Positions 1 through 7,291 of a DNA stretch of 9,362 bases are shown in pieces (the stretch's first letter is position 1; each line of letters starts with the position of its first letter). The position numbers were made by a program, and so were the translations under genes. A model generated the notes under the pieces. The model was not told the origin of the DNA, searched no databases, and saw only the letters and a program-made list of their open reading frames with translations. The DNA is from Bacteroidota bacterium. GTDB lineage: Bacteria > Bacteroidota > Ignavibacteria > Ignavibacteriales > Melioribacteraceae. The stretch spans positions 1-9,362 of the forward strand of contig JAEXOD010000005.1 in assembly GCA_023447335.1 (NCBI GenBank), written 5' to 3'.

Positions 1-42
1 AGGGGTAACTTCAGTCGGACTACGTCCTCCTTCGTTACCCCT
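1..42. repeat. Hairpin-forming inverted repeat at the window edge
   Basis: AGGGGTAAC at 1-9 is perfectly complementary to GTTACCCCT at 34-42. A second short stem inside it, GGAC at 17-20 with GTCC at 24-27, closes a 3-nt loop. It is much richer in G and C than the AT-rich DNA around it. It is followed by an A-rich stretch (43-60), so it does not look like a plus-strand intrinsic terminator. It could be a dispersed palindromic repeat or part of a terminator for a gene outside the window. The left flank is not visible, so the true boundary is unknown. Confidence 0.55.
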
Positions 43-55
43 AAAACAAAAAATA

Positions 56-78
56 ATTAATGAACATTATTCATTAAT
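56..78. promoter_or_regulatory. Palindrome, candidate operator
   Basis: ATTAATGAA at 56-64 and its exact reverse complement TTCATTAAT at 70-78 are separated by the 5-nt spacer CATTA. Perfect 9-bp arms with a short fixed spacer resemble a binding site for a dimeric regulator. An isolated copy of the half-site core, TTAATGAA, recurs at 130-137. No regulator gene is visible. In DNA this AT-rich a chance palindrome is possible, so operator function is an inference. Confidence 0.3.
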
Positions 79-113
79 GACATTTCTAAATTGCTGAAAC
101 TGTGACATTTCTA
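78..113 (+). repeat. 11-bp direct repeat, two copies 25 bp apart
   Basis: TGACATTTCTA occurs at 78-88 and again at 103-113, start to start 25 bp. The first copy touches the right arm of the palindrome at 56-78. Tandem sites at a fixed distance upstream of a gene can be activator or response-regulator boxes, but nothing here identifies the binding protein. Confidence 0.4.
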
Positions 114-252
114 TTTTGTTATTACATTTTTAATGAAAAAGTAAAAAATGATTTGAATAAAATAAAATATTTAATTAGTTTAAATGGTTAATGCAAAAAA
201 AAATGCAAACAATATTTAGGTATATTATTTTATTATTATTATCGAGGTTTTA

Positions 253-3200
253 ATGAAAAGACTTCTCCTGGTTCTAACATTTTTGTTAGCAATTACAAAT
301 TTTGCGGCTAACCAACCTGCCGGTGTAAAAGTGACACAAAGTGGTAATAGTTATTCTATTGAATATCAATTACCTGCTTACAACATGACCGAAATTGGAA
401 AGGAAGGCGAGAATTTTATTAAATTATCAGTTGACGGTTACGGAATAACATCCGAAGCAGGATATCCCGAATTACCGCAAATATCTTTTAATTTAGTTGT
501 CCCTACTAATGCTACAGAAGAAAACATAGTAGTTTCAACTAATAATGTTAGTTACTCTAATATCAATTTAACAAACAGAGTATATCCGTTTCAAGCCCCT
601 TGGTCAAAATCAGAGCCTTTAGGTAAAAGACCTTTTAACTTTAATCGCTCATATTATGAAACTGAAGGCAGACCTGATCAACCTGTTATCAAAATTAGCG
701 AACCTTTTAATATCGGGGGAGTTACCGGCGTAATGGTAACTATTTATCCGTTTAATTATAATCCGGTAAGAAATATATTAAAAGCCGTTACTAGCGGTAA
801 TTTCTCTATTACGTTACCCGAAGCCGTACAATCAAATACCGGTCATTCCGAAAATTATAATTCATACTTAAAAGAGATTTTCACTTCTTTTAATCCTAAT
901 AATTCAAGTAAGGGAATGAATTATCTAATTATTACTGCTCCTGAATATGAAGCAACTATGCAACAATTTGCAAATTATAAAGCTTCAGGCGGATATAATG
1001 TTGCAATGTTTACAACCGCGGCAACAGGAACAACTACTGCTTCAATTAAAACTTTTATTCAAAACAGATATAATGACCCAAATTTAAAACCGGAATACAT
1101 CCTTTTAGTTGGTGATGTTGAAAAGATACCTTATTGGGTTGGTACCGGAGAAGGAACACCTAATACGGATTTAAATTACGGTTTATTGCAAGGAACAGAC
1201 CATTTTGCAGATGCTTTTGTCGGTAGATTTTCTGTTACTTCAACAACAGAATTACAAAACATAATTAACAAGACTATTTATATGACAAATAGTATCGGTA
1301 CGCTACCAAAGAAAAACGTATTTATGGCATCGACCGATAATTCCTCAATTACCGAAGGAACGCATAATTATGTAATTAATACATATTTTGCTCCAAATAA
1401 TTACGATAACTTAAAACTTTATACGGTTACTTATAGTGCTACAACACAACAGGTATCGAATGCAATTAATGACGGAAAACAATTTGCAATTTATTCCGGT
1501 CACGGTGGCGAAACTTCATGGGCTGACGGTCCTCCGTTTTCGCAAGCAAATGTTCGTGCCTTAACTAACACTATTTATCCGTTTGTGTATTCATTCGCTT
1601 GTGTTACCGGTTCATATCATATGACTGAATGTTTTGGTGAAACTTGGATTCGTACTGCAAAAGGCGGTTCTAGTTTTTACGGTTCATCTGTAAATTCATA
1701 TTGGGATGAAGACGATATATTAGAAAAGAACTTGATTAAAGCAATGTTTGATGATGATTTAACAAAAGTAACTCCGATGATGGATAAAGCTAAAGTATAC
1801 TTAGTTAATCATTATGGTTCTTTAACCGCAACAATGAAAAGATATTTAGAAATGTACAATTTGATGGGAGATCCTTCACTTCCTACAAAACGCCAAATTT
1901 TACCTGATACAGATCCTCCTGCAGCAATTACTAATTTATCAACAAGTAACGAAACATCCAATAGCATTACATTAAATTGGACAGCTCCGGCAGATACTAC
2001 ATTTGGTGGTATATCAAGTTATGATATAAGATATTCAACCTCTAATATAGGTGATGATGCACAGTTTAATAATGCTACATCAGTTATATATGGCGGAAAT
2101 TCAGATTCGGTAGGTACTCCGAAATCGTATACAGTAGAAGGTTTAACTCCTAATACAACATATTATTTTGCTGTTAAAGCACGTGATATTTGGACAAATA
2201 ACTCAGCTATGTCCAACGTAGTCAGCAAATCAACATTTCAAGCTCCGGTTATTTCTGTAAATCCTACAAATATGACTTGTACATTACAACCGGATGTTAC
2301 ACAGTACGATACCGTAACAATTAGCAACATTAATGTTAATAATTCGACTTTGGATTATACTGTTGAATTAAAGAATAATACTTTCCCGACTAGTGCAAAA
2401 GTTACTGCCACATTAATTCCTGTGGTTAAAGAAAAATCCCTATCATTAAATGAAAGACAATTAAAAGAAATTTCGGAAATCGAATTTGGTCAATCATTTA
2501 AAGGAAACGGCGGACCTGATGCTTTTGGTTATAAATGGATTGATACCGATGCTCCGGGTGGACCACAATACGTTTGGAGCGATATTTCCACAACCGGTAC
2601 ATTAGCAAACTTTACTCCTTCAGGTACATATAGTGCTGCAGACGAAGGATATGCCGGTCCGTTAAATTTAGGTTTTAATTTTAAATATTATGGTACAGTA
2701 AACACACAGATTTATGTACATTCAAACGGTTATATAACCGTAGGTACACAAAGCTCAACTACTTTTAGTAATACTACAATGCCTAACACAGCTACACCGA
2801 ATAGTGTTATTGCTCCTTTATGGGATGATTTAGACGGTGGTACAACAGGAAAAGTATATTATAAAAATGACGGAAATAAATTTATTGTACAATTTACAAA
2901 CTGGCCTCGTTACGGTTCCAGTTCACCCGGTACATATACATTCCAAATAGTTTTACATCAAAGCGGAAAAATAGTATTCTATTATAATACTGTTACCGGT
3001 ACATTAAACTCATGTACGGTTGGTATTGAAAGCCCTGATGGTTCAACAGGATTGCAAGTTGTAAAAGATGCTGCTTACTTAAAGAACAATCATGCTCTTC
3101 AATTTATGGCTGAACCTGAATGGTTATTTATGACTACTCAATCAGCAGGAACACTTTATAACGGTAATAGTGCAAACGTACAATTAAAATTCCAGACAGA

Positions 3201-3864
3201 CGGTTTACAAAGCGGAAATTACGGAATGGAAGTTCACATTGCAAGCAATGACCCGGTTAATCCGTTAATTGTTGTGCCTGTTACAATGCAAGTTGGTAAT
3301 GTTATACCTGTTGAATTAACAAGTTTTGCAGCAACTTTAGAGAATAATTATTCTAAATTGACTTGGTCAACAGCAACCGAAACAAACAACCAGGGTTATG
3401 AAATTCAACGTAAAACCGGAACCGAATGGGAAAATATTGGATTTGTTAAAGGAAAAGGAACTACTACAGAAAAGAATAATTATTCTTTTGTTGATGATTT
3501 AGTGAACCTAAAAACCGATAAAATTTATTATAGATTAAAACAAATCGATTTTGACGGAACAGCTCATTTTTCACAGTCAATTGAAGTAAGCTATTTACCA
3601 CAACAATTTTCATTAGAACAGAATTATCCTAATCCTTTTAACCCAAGTACAACAATTAAATTTGCTTTGCCAAAAACAAGCAATGTAAAATTAATTGTGT
3701 TTAATACTTTGGGACAAGCAGTTGAAGAATTAGTAAATGAAAAAATGGACGCAGGTTATTATTCATTTGATTTTAACGCTTCAAATTTATCTAGCGGTGT
3801 TTATTATTATAGATTAGAAACCGAAAATTTTGTTTCTGTTAAAAAAATGATGCTAATTAAATAA
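253..3864 (+). CDS. Secreted gingipain-type (C25) cysteine protease with T9SS sorting domain
   Basis: This 1203-aa protein is predicted to be a surface or secreted cysteine endopeptidase. A Sec signal peptide (about 1-19, KR then a leucine-rich core, Ala-Ala before Asn20) is followed by a propeptide-like beta region (about 25-195) and a caspase-fold C25 peptidase domain (about 220-545). The likely catalytic dyad is His417 in 'YSGHGG' and Cys450 in 'FACVTGS'; the domain ends with the family-typical 'MGDPSLP' (538-544). Then come an FN3 domain (about 553-662, opening 'DTDPPAAITNLS'), an Ig-like domain whose halves (about 664-720 and 955-1015) flank a beta-rich insert (about 753-952), a pre-tail domain (1018-1113) and a type A T9SS sorting domain (1119-1203, 'NYPNPFNPST', ending 'KKMMLIK'). 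Export by Sec then T9SS follows from the tail. The ATG start gives an intact signal peptide and has GAGGT just upstream. It appears monocistronic, with a terminator close behind. Cleavage specificity (Arg, Lys or other) cannot be read from the sequence. Confidence 0.93.
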   Translation: MKRLLLVLTFLLAITNFAANQPAGVKVTQSGNSYSIEYQLPAYNMTEIGKEGENFIKLSVDGYGITSEAGYPELPQISFNLVVPTNATEENIVVSTNNVSYSNINLTNRVYPFQAPWSKSEPLGKRPFNFNRSYYETEGRPDQPVIKISEPFNIGGVTGVMVTIYPFNYNPVRNILKAVTSGNFSITLPEAVQSNTGHSENYNSYLKEIFTSFNPNNSSKGMNYLIITAPEYEATMQQFANYKASGGYNVAMFTTAATGTTTASIKTFIQNRYNDPNLKPEYILLVGDVEKIPYWVGTGEGTPNTDLNYGLLQGTDHFADAFVGRFSVTSTTELQNIINKTIYMTNSIGTLPKKNVFMASTDNSSITEGTHNYVINTYFAPNNYDNLKLYTVTYSATTQQVSNAINDGKQFAIYSGHGGETSWADGPPFSQANVRALTNTIYPFVYSFACVTGSYHMTECFGETWIRTAKGGSSFYGSSVNSYWDEDDILEKNLIKAMFDDDLTKVTPMMDKAKVYLVNHYGSLTATMKRYLEMYNLMGDPSLPTKRQILPDTDPPAAITNLSTSNETSNSITLNWTAPADTTFGGISSYDIRYSTSNIGDDAQFNNATSVIYGGNSDSVGTPKSYTVEGLTPNTTYYFAVKARDIWTNNSAMSNVVSKSTFQAPVISVNPTNMTCTLQPDVTQYDTVTISNINVNNSTLDYTVELKNNTFPTSAKVTATLIPVVKEKSLSLNERQLKEISEIEFGQSFKGNGGPDAFGYKWIDTDAPGGPQYVWSDISTTGTLANFTPSGTYSAADEGYAGPLNLGFNFKYYGTVNTQIYVHSNGYITVGTQSSTTFSNTTMPNTATPNSVIAPLWDDLDGGTTGKVYYKNDGNKFIVQFTNWPRYGSSSPGTYTFQIVLHQSGKIVFYYNTVTGTLNSCTVGIESPDGSTGLQVVKDAAYLKNNHALQFMAEPEWLFMTTQSAGTLYNGNSANVQLKFQTDGLQSGNYGMEVHIASNDPVNPLIVVPVTMQVGNVIPVELTSFAATLENNYSKLTWSTATETNNQGYEIQRKTGTEWENIGFVKGKGTTTEKNNYSFVDDLVNLKTDKIYYRLKQIDFDGTAHFSQSIEVSYLPQQFSLEQNYPNPFNPSTTIKFALPKTSNVKLIVFNTLGQAVEELVNEKMDAGYYSFDFNASNLSSGVYYYRLETENFVSVKKMMLIK

Positions 3865-3895
3865 TTTTGAATTCTTTGTTTTTGAATTATTAATT

Positions 3896-3930
3896 AATTC
3901 CCCGCTAAGCTTGGCGGGGAATTTTATTTT
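3896..3930 (+). terminator. Rho-independent terminator after the protease gene
   Basis: AATTCCCCGC at 3896-3905 pairs perfectly with GCGGGGAATT at 3914-3923 around an 8-nt loop. A T-rich tail (TTATTTT) follows to 3930. The G+C-rich stem in AT-rich surroundings, 31 bp after the protease stop codon, is a textbook intrinsic terminator. It separates the protease from the downstream operon. Confidence 0.9.
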
Positions 3931-4004
3931 AAATAAATTCTTAATAATTAGACAAACTTAATTTAGACGATTCAATTATTAAATTGTTGTGAAAAAAATG
4001 TAAA

Positions 4005-4022
4005 ACCGCATAAACATGCGGT
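4005..4022 (+). promoter_or_regulatory. Short hairpin in the leader of the receptor operon
   Basis: ACCGCAT at 4005-4011 and ATGCGGT at 4016-4022 form a perfect 7-bp stem with the 4-nt loop AAAC. The bases after it, GTATTTTGTTG, are T-rich but interrupted, so it may be a weak second terminator, an attenuator or mRNA leader structure. It ends 70 bp before the receptor start. No promoter could be placed confidently on either side, so whether it is transcribed with the operon is unknown. Confidence 0.4.
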
Positions 4023-4075
4023 GTATTTTGTTGCAAAAATTTTGTAAAATAAAATAGATTTAAAATTTTTTTATT

Positions 4076-4080
4076 GGAGA
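4076..4080 (+). promoter_or_regulatory. Putative ribosome-binding site of the receptor gene
   Basis: GGAGA lies 12 nt before GTG 4093 and 18 nt before ATG 4099, which favours the GTG start by spacing. A second purine-rich stretch, GGGTGAG, abuts the ATG too closely to serve as its own site. Both starts are in frame and differ by two residues, so the signal peptide is unaffected. Confidence 0.4.
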
Positions 4081-4092
4081 TTTAATAAGCGG

Positions 4093-6333
4093 GTGAGAAT
4101 GAAAATAAAACTACCATTATTTATATTACTTTTAATTCTTTGTTTTAGCAAATCTAATTTCGGACAAAATACAGGAACTATTCGAGGTTTTTTAACAGAT
4201 GAAATAAACGGTGAAGCATTAGCTTATGCAAATGTCTATGTTAAAGAAATAAAAGGAGGAAGTTCCACAGATGCTCACGGATATTATTTTATTAACGGTA
4301 TTGCCGGGAATAAAACATATACGGTAATCTATTCCTATGTTGGTTATGAAAGCAAAGAATTAAAAGTTGTAGTAAAACCAAATAAAATTACACAGGTTGA
4401 TGTATCTCTTCAACAATCAAGTTTTCAATTAGATGTGATTGAAAAAGTAGGCGAGCGCTACAAAACCGAAAAAAATTCAACTAATTTAGGCTTGCAAAGA
4501 ATATCCATTAAAGAATTAGAAAAGTTGCCAAAAGGTGTGGAAACTGATGTTTTTCGTTCTCTTCAATATATCCCGGGAGTAAAATCTACTGGTGACGTAT
4601 CTGCAAGATATTATGTTAGGGGAGGTGCAAGTAACCAAAACTTAGTATTATTAAACGGAGCCACAATTTATAATCCCTTTCATGCTTTAGGTTTATTCAG
4701 CGTAATAGATCCGGAGATGATTAATAATGTAGAATTTTTTAAAGGTGGGTTTACAAGTGAGTATGGGGGAAGAATTTCATCCGTGTTAAAAGTGATCACA
4801 AAAGACGGTAATAAAAATAATTTTTCAGGAAAAGTTAGTTCGAGCTTAATGACCGGGAAATTATTGCTTGAAGGTCCGTTTTGGGGCGGAGGCTCATTTA
4901 TGCTTACCGGTAGAAAGAGTTTTTCGAACCAAATATTAAAAAAATTCCTAAACGAAAATACTTTACCCATAAATTTTTATGATTATTCTTTTAAAGTAAA
5001 CTCTAAAAATCCATTTATTGAAAACGGAAAATTCATTATTTACGGTTTCATTAGCGGAGATAAGTTAAACAACGATGATCCTACTAAAGAAGATTTTAAT
5101 TGGAATAATGATATATTGGGGTTTGATTGGTATCAAGTTTATGATAGCCCGCTTTTTAGCAAATTAAGTTTAACTTTAAGTAAATTTAACGGAGAAGTAA
5201 TTCCAAAATTTAGCTCTGCAAAGCAAAGAAAAAATGAAGTTGTTGATTATACATTTTCCTTTGATATGACATATATTTCAGAAAGTAAAGATGAATTAAG
5301 CTTGGGAATGGTATTGAAAACTTTAAACACAAAACTTTTACTTGAAAATAGAAGCGGTGCTTTTTCAAATGTTGAAGATTTTGGCGGAAATGTTAGTATG
5401 TATTTAAAGTATAAATACTTGAGGTTTGAAAACCTGGGGATTGACGTGGGGACTCGTATTAATACGGTTTCTTTTACGCCCGGAGGAGAATTTTTATTTG
5501 AACCGAGAGTAAATACTACTTATAGGGTGAGTAATCCGATCGCAATAAAATTCGGATGGGGAATATTCCAACAAGAAATTACTACTATATCTGATGAAAA
5601 AGATGTCATTTCTTTATTTGAACCATGGATAATAACTCCGGAATATTTAAACCCGGCACGTTCCACTCATTATACCGGCGGTGTTGAAATTGATTTAACG
5701 AGCAAGTTAAACGTTCAAGTTGAGGGTTATTACAAAAAGGTTAAAAACTTACCCTTTATTAATGAAGAAAAGGTTTTTGATGAAGACCCCGATTTAGTAA
5801 GCGGAGAAGGAGAGTCGTACGGATTGGAGACCATGTTAAGATATAGCGATATGCCTTTTTCGTTCACAACTTCCTATTCGTTAAGTTATGCTTATAATAC
5901 GGTAAATGATTGGAAATTTTATCCTAAATATGATTCTAGACATAATCTCAATATTATATTAGATTATAATTTTGGTGATGATTGGATTGCAAATATTATT
6001 TGGACTTATAATACGGGTTTACCCTTTACTAAGCTAATAGGTTATTACGATAAATTATTTAGTAATACTTTTTATTCATCATGGGTATTTTCAAATTCAT
6101 TCTTCCCTTACGCAATTTTAGGTGATAAAAACGTTGGAAGGCTTCCTGATTATCATAGACTTGATATTTCATTATCCAAGAAATTTAATCTGTTTTTTAC
6201 CAAAGTTTATATTGATTTAAGCATTATAAATGTTTATGATAGAAAAAATATTTTTTATTTCAAAAGAGATACTGGGGAAAGAGTAAACATGTTACCGTTT
6301 TTACCTTCGGCTACAATAAAGGTGGAAATATGA
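4093..6333 (+). CDS. TonB-dependent outer-membrane receptor with carboxypeptidase-like N-terminal domain
   Basis: This 746-aa protein is predicted to be a TonB-gated outer-membrane transporter or receptor that imports a ligand using energy passed from the inner membrane. A signal peptide (about 1-25, 'LPLFILLLILCF' core) precedes a carboxypeptidase-regulatory-like beta-sandwich (about 28-108: 'GTIRGFLTDEINGEALAYAN', 'GYYFINGI', 'YSYVGYESKEL'). 'LDVIEKVGER' (113-122) sits where a TonB box is expected. The plug domain (about 140-240) shows 'LPKGVETDVFRSLQYIPGV', 'YYVRGGASNQNLVLLNGA' and 'GGFTSEYGGRISSVLKV'. The remaining ~500 residues are an aromatic-rich beta-barrel ending with 'RLPDYHRLDISLSKKF' and 'NVYDRKNIF'. 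It is shorter than SusC-type glycan receptors (about 1000 aa), and no SusD follows; the partner is a DUF4249-like lipoprotein. It heads a three-gene operon. The start is GTG 4093 or ATG 4099. The ligand (metal chelate, peptide, glycan or other) cannot be told. Confidence 0.9.
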   Translation: MRMKIKLPLFILLLILCFSKSNFGQNTGTIRGFLTDEINGEALAYANVYVKEIKGGSSTDAHGYYFINGIAGNKTYTVIYSYVGYESKELKVVVKPNKITQVDVSLQQSSFQLDVIEKVGERYKTEKNSTNLGLQRISIKELEKLPKGVETDVFRSLQYIPGVKSTGDVSARYYVRGGASNQNLVLLNGATIYNPFHALGLFSVIDPEMINNVEFFKGGFTSEYGGRISSVLKVITKDGNKNNFSGKVSSSLMTGKLLLEGPFWGGGSFMLTGRKSFSNQILKKFLNENTLPINFYDYSFKVNSKNPFIENGKFIIYGFISGDKLNNDDPTKEDFNWNNDILGFDWYQVYDSPLFSKLSLTLSKFNGEVIPKFSSAKQRKNEVVDYTFSFDMTYISESKDELSLGMVLKTLNTKLLLENRSGAFSNVEDFGGNVSMYLKYKYLRFENLGIDVGTRINTVSFTPGGEFLFEPRVNTTYRVSNPIAIKFGWGIFQQEITTISDEKDVISLFEPWIITPEYLNPARSTHYTGGVEIDLTSKLNVQVEGYYKKVKNLPFINEEKVFDEDPDLVSGEGESYGLETMLRYSDMPFSFTTSYSLSYAYNTVNDWKFYPKYDSRHNLNIILDYNFGDDWIANIIWTYNTGLPFTKLIGYYDKLFSNTFYSSWVFSNSFFPYAILGDKNVGRLPDYHRLDISLSKKFNLFFTKVYIDLSIINVYDRKNIFYFKRDTGERVNMLPFLPSATIKVEI

Positions 6334-7289
6334 GAAAGGTTTTACTATTATTAGTTGTTATTACTGTTTCATTGCTTACAATATCGTGTGAGAATGATGT
6401 TACCCCTACCGAACAGTACAAAGAAAGGTATATTTTTTATTCCATACTAAATAGTGATGCAGATAAACAATTTGCAACTGTTGTAAAAAGTTCCGGTACT
6501 ATGGCAAGCGGATCCGAATACATAAAAGGCGCTGAAATAGCTTTGTATTGGGATAACAGTGCAGCATTTTTTAGAGATTCTGTTTTTACATATTTTGGTA
6601 CCGAGATATTGGATACGGCTAAAAGTACTTACTATATTAGAAATTTCAAATTCCCATTAAATAAAAAAATGGAAATTGAGGTCTTATTACCAAACGGTAA
6701 ACGATTGTTTTCTGAAACAACAACTCCGGATACCGCTGCATTCCCAAAAGATTTTAATCCAATAATTCCTGACGAGGAGTCAAGTTTAATTACGTTTACA
6801 TGGGTTCCGGCAGAAAAAAACTATTACGTTGTACCACGTTTAACTTTTGTGTATTATAGAAAAATAAACGGTGTTTTTACTTTACAAGGAGAATTGGAAG
6901 TTCCTATTAAGTATTACGAAAAGAATACGATATTTACGCCAATTTATCCAATCCCTCAAAAACAAACTGCCATAACCTATGAAAAAGGAGCATTAACGAG
7001 AAAACTTGCATCTATTTCTAGAGGTGAACCAAATTCTAATGATTTCGCAGTTGGAATTTTTGCAAAATTTAGTTTACAAATTTACGATAGGAATTTATCT
7101 TCATACTTTAGCTCTACAAACCAACAAGTAGGCGGATATCAAGTTAGTTTGGAACAATCAGAGTTTACCAACATTAAAGGAGGATTTGGGTTATTCGGTT
7201 CTTATGTTACTCAAGTTAAAAAGTTAATTTTAAACGAAGATTATCTTAAACAGTTTGGTTATAGTATTCTTTTTAACGAGGTTGACTGA
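6330..7289 (+). CDS. DUF4249-like outer-membrane lipoprotein
   Basis: This 319-aa lipoprotein has no known enzymatic role and is likely an accessory partner of the receptor encoded just upstream. The N-terminus is a lipoprotein signal (hydrophobic stretch 4-18, then 'LTISC' with the lipidated Cys20), though Thr at -3 of the lipobox is relaxed. The rest is beta-rich: an Ig-like segment (about 32-135; 'YIKGAEIALYWDN', 'FPLNKKMEIEVLLPNGK', 'FSETTTPDTAAFP') and a C-terminal part closing with 'FTNIKGGFGLFGSYV' (279-293), the 'NI.GG.G.FG' pattern I associate with DUF4249 proteins. No catalytic motif is visible. The ATG overlaps the receptor stop codon (ATGA), so the two are probably translationally coupled. 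Family assignment rests on pattern and gene context, not on a profile search. It could be a diverged relative of DUF4249. Confidence 0.75.
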   Translation: MRKVLLLLVVITVSLLTISCENDVTPTEQYKERYIFYSILNSDADKQFATVVKSSGTMASGSEYIKGAEIALYWDNSAAFFRDSVFTYFGTEILDTAKSTYYIRNFKFPLNKKMEIEVLLPNGKRLFSETTTPDTAAFPKDFNPIIPDEESSLITFTWVPAEKNYYVVPRLTFVYYRKINGVFTLQGELEVPIKYYEKNTIFTPIYPIPQKQTAITYEKGALTRKLASISRGEPNSNDFAVGIFAKFSLQIYDRNLSSYFSSTNQQVGGYQVSLEQSEFTNIKGGFGLFGSYVTQVKKLILNEDYLKQFGYSILFNEVD

Positions 7290-7291
7290 TT

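Larger units (their letters stand above)
43..252. other. Non-coding leader region upstream of the protease gene
   Basis: No credible gene is seen here. The stretch is very AT-rich and contains a 9-bp palindrome (56-78), an 11-bp direct repeat (78-88 and 103-113), two ATGCAAA copies (191-197 and 203-209) and a low-complexity TTA-rich run (about 223-241). GAGGT at 244-248, four bases before the ATG at 253, is a plausible ribosome-binding site for the protease. The promoter should lie here, but I cannot assign -35/-10 or Bacteroidetes-type -33/-7 boxes with confidence. Confidence 0.5.

Noticed and set aside
1..60. Possible C-terminal end of an upstream gene (frame 1 is open to the TAA at 58-60)
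   Set aside because: Only 19 codons are visible and they overlap a perfect hairpin. The sequence shows no protein-family signal, so a coding call is not supported.
133..144. ATG AAA AAG TAA, in frame with and similar in sequence to the true protease start at 253
   Set aside because: It encodes only three residues before a stop. The likeness (TTTAATGAAAA) is a chance product of AT-rich sequence.
223..241. TTA-rich run as a microsatellite or phase-variation tract
   Set aside because: The units are irregular (TATTATTTTATTATTATTA) and short. It is upstream of the start codon and better explained by base composition.
4022..4060. Bacteroidetes-type promoter (TTG ... TAnnTTTG) suggested by GTATTTTG and neighbouring TTTTG motifs
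   Set aside because: The -7 element is one base short and no TTG lies at the proper distance. In such AT-rich DNA these motifs occur by chance.
4680..4970. A 96-codon open frame on the minus strand
   Set aside because: It lies wholly inside the receptor gene, opposite the plug and early barrel region, which has clear family motifs on the plus strand. Its product has no recognisable domain, so it is a shadow frame.
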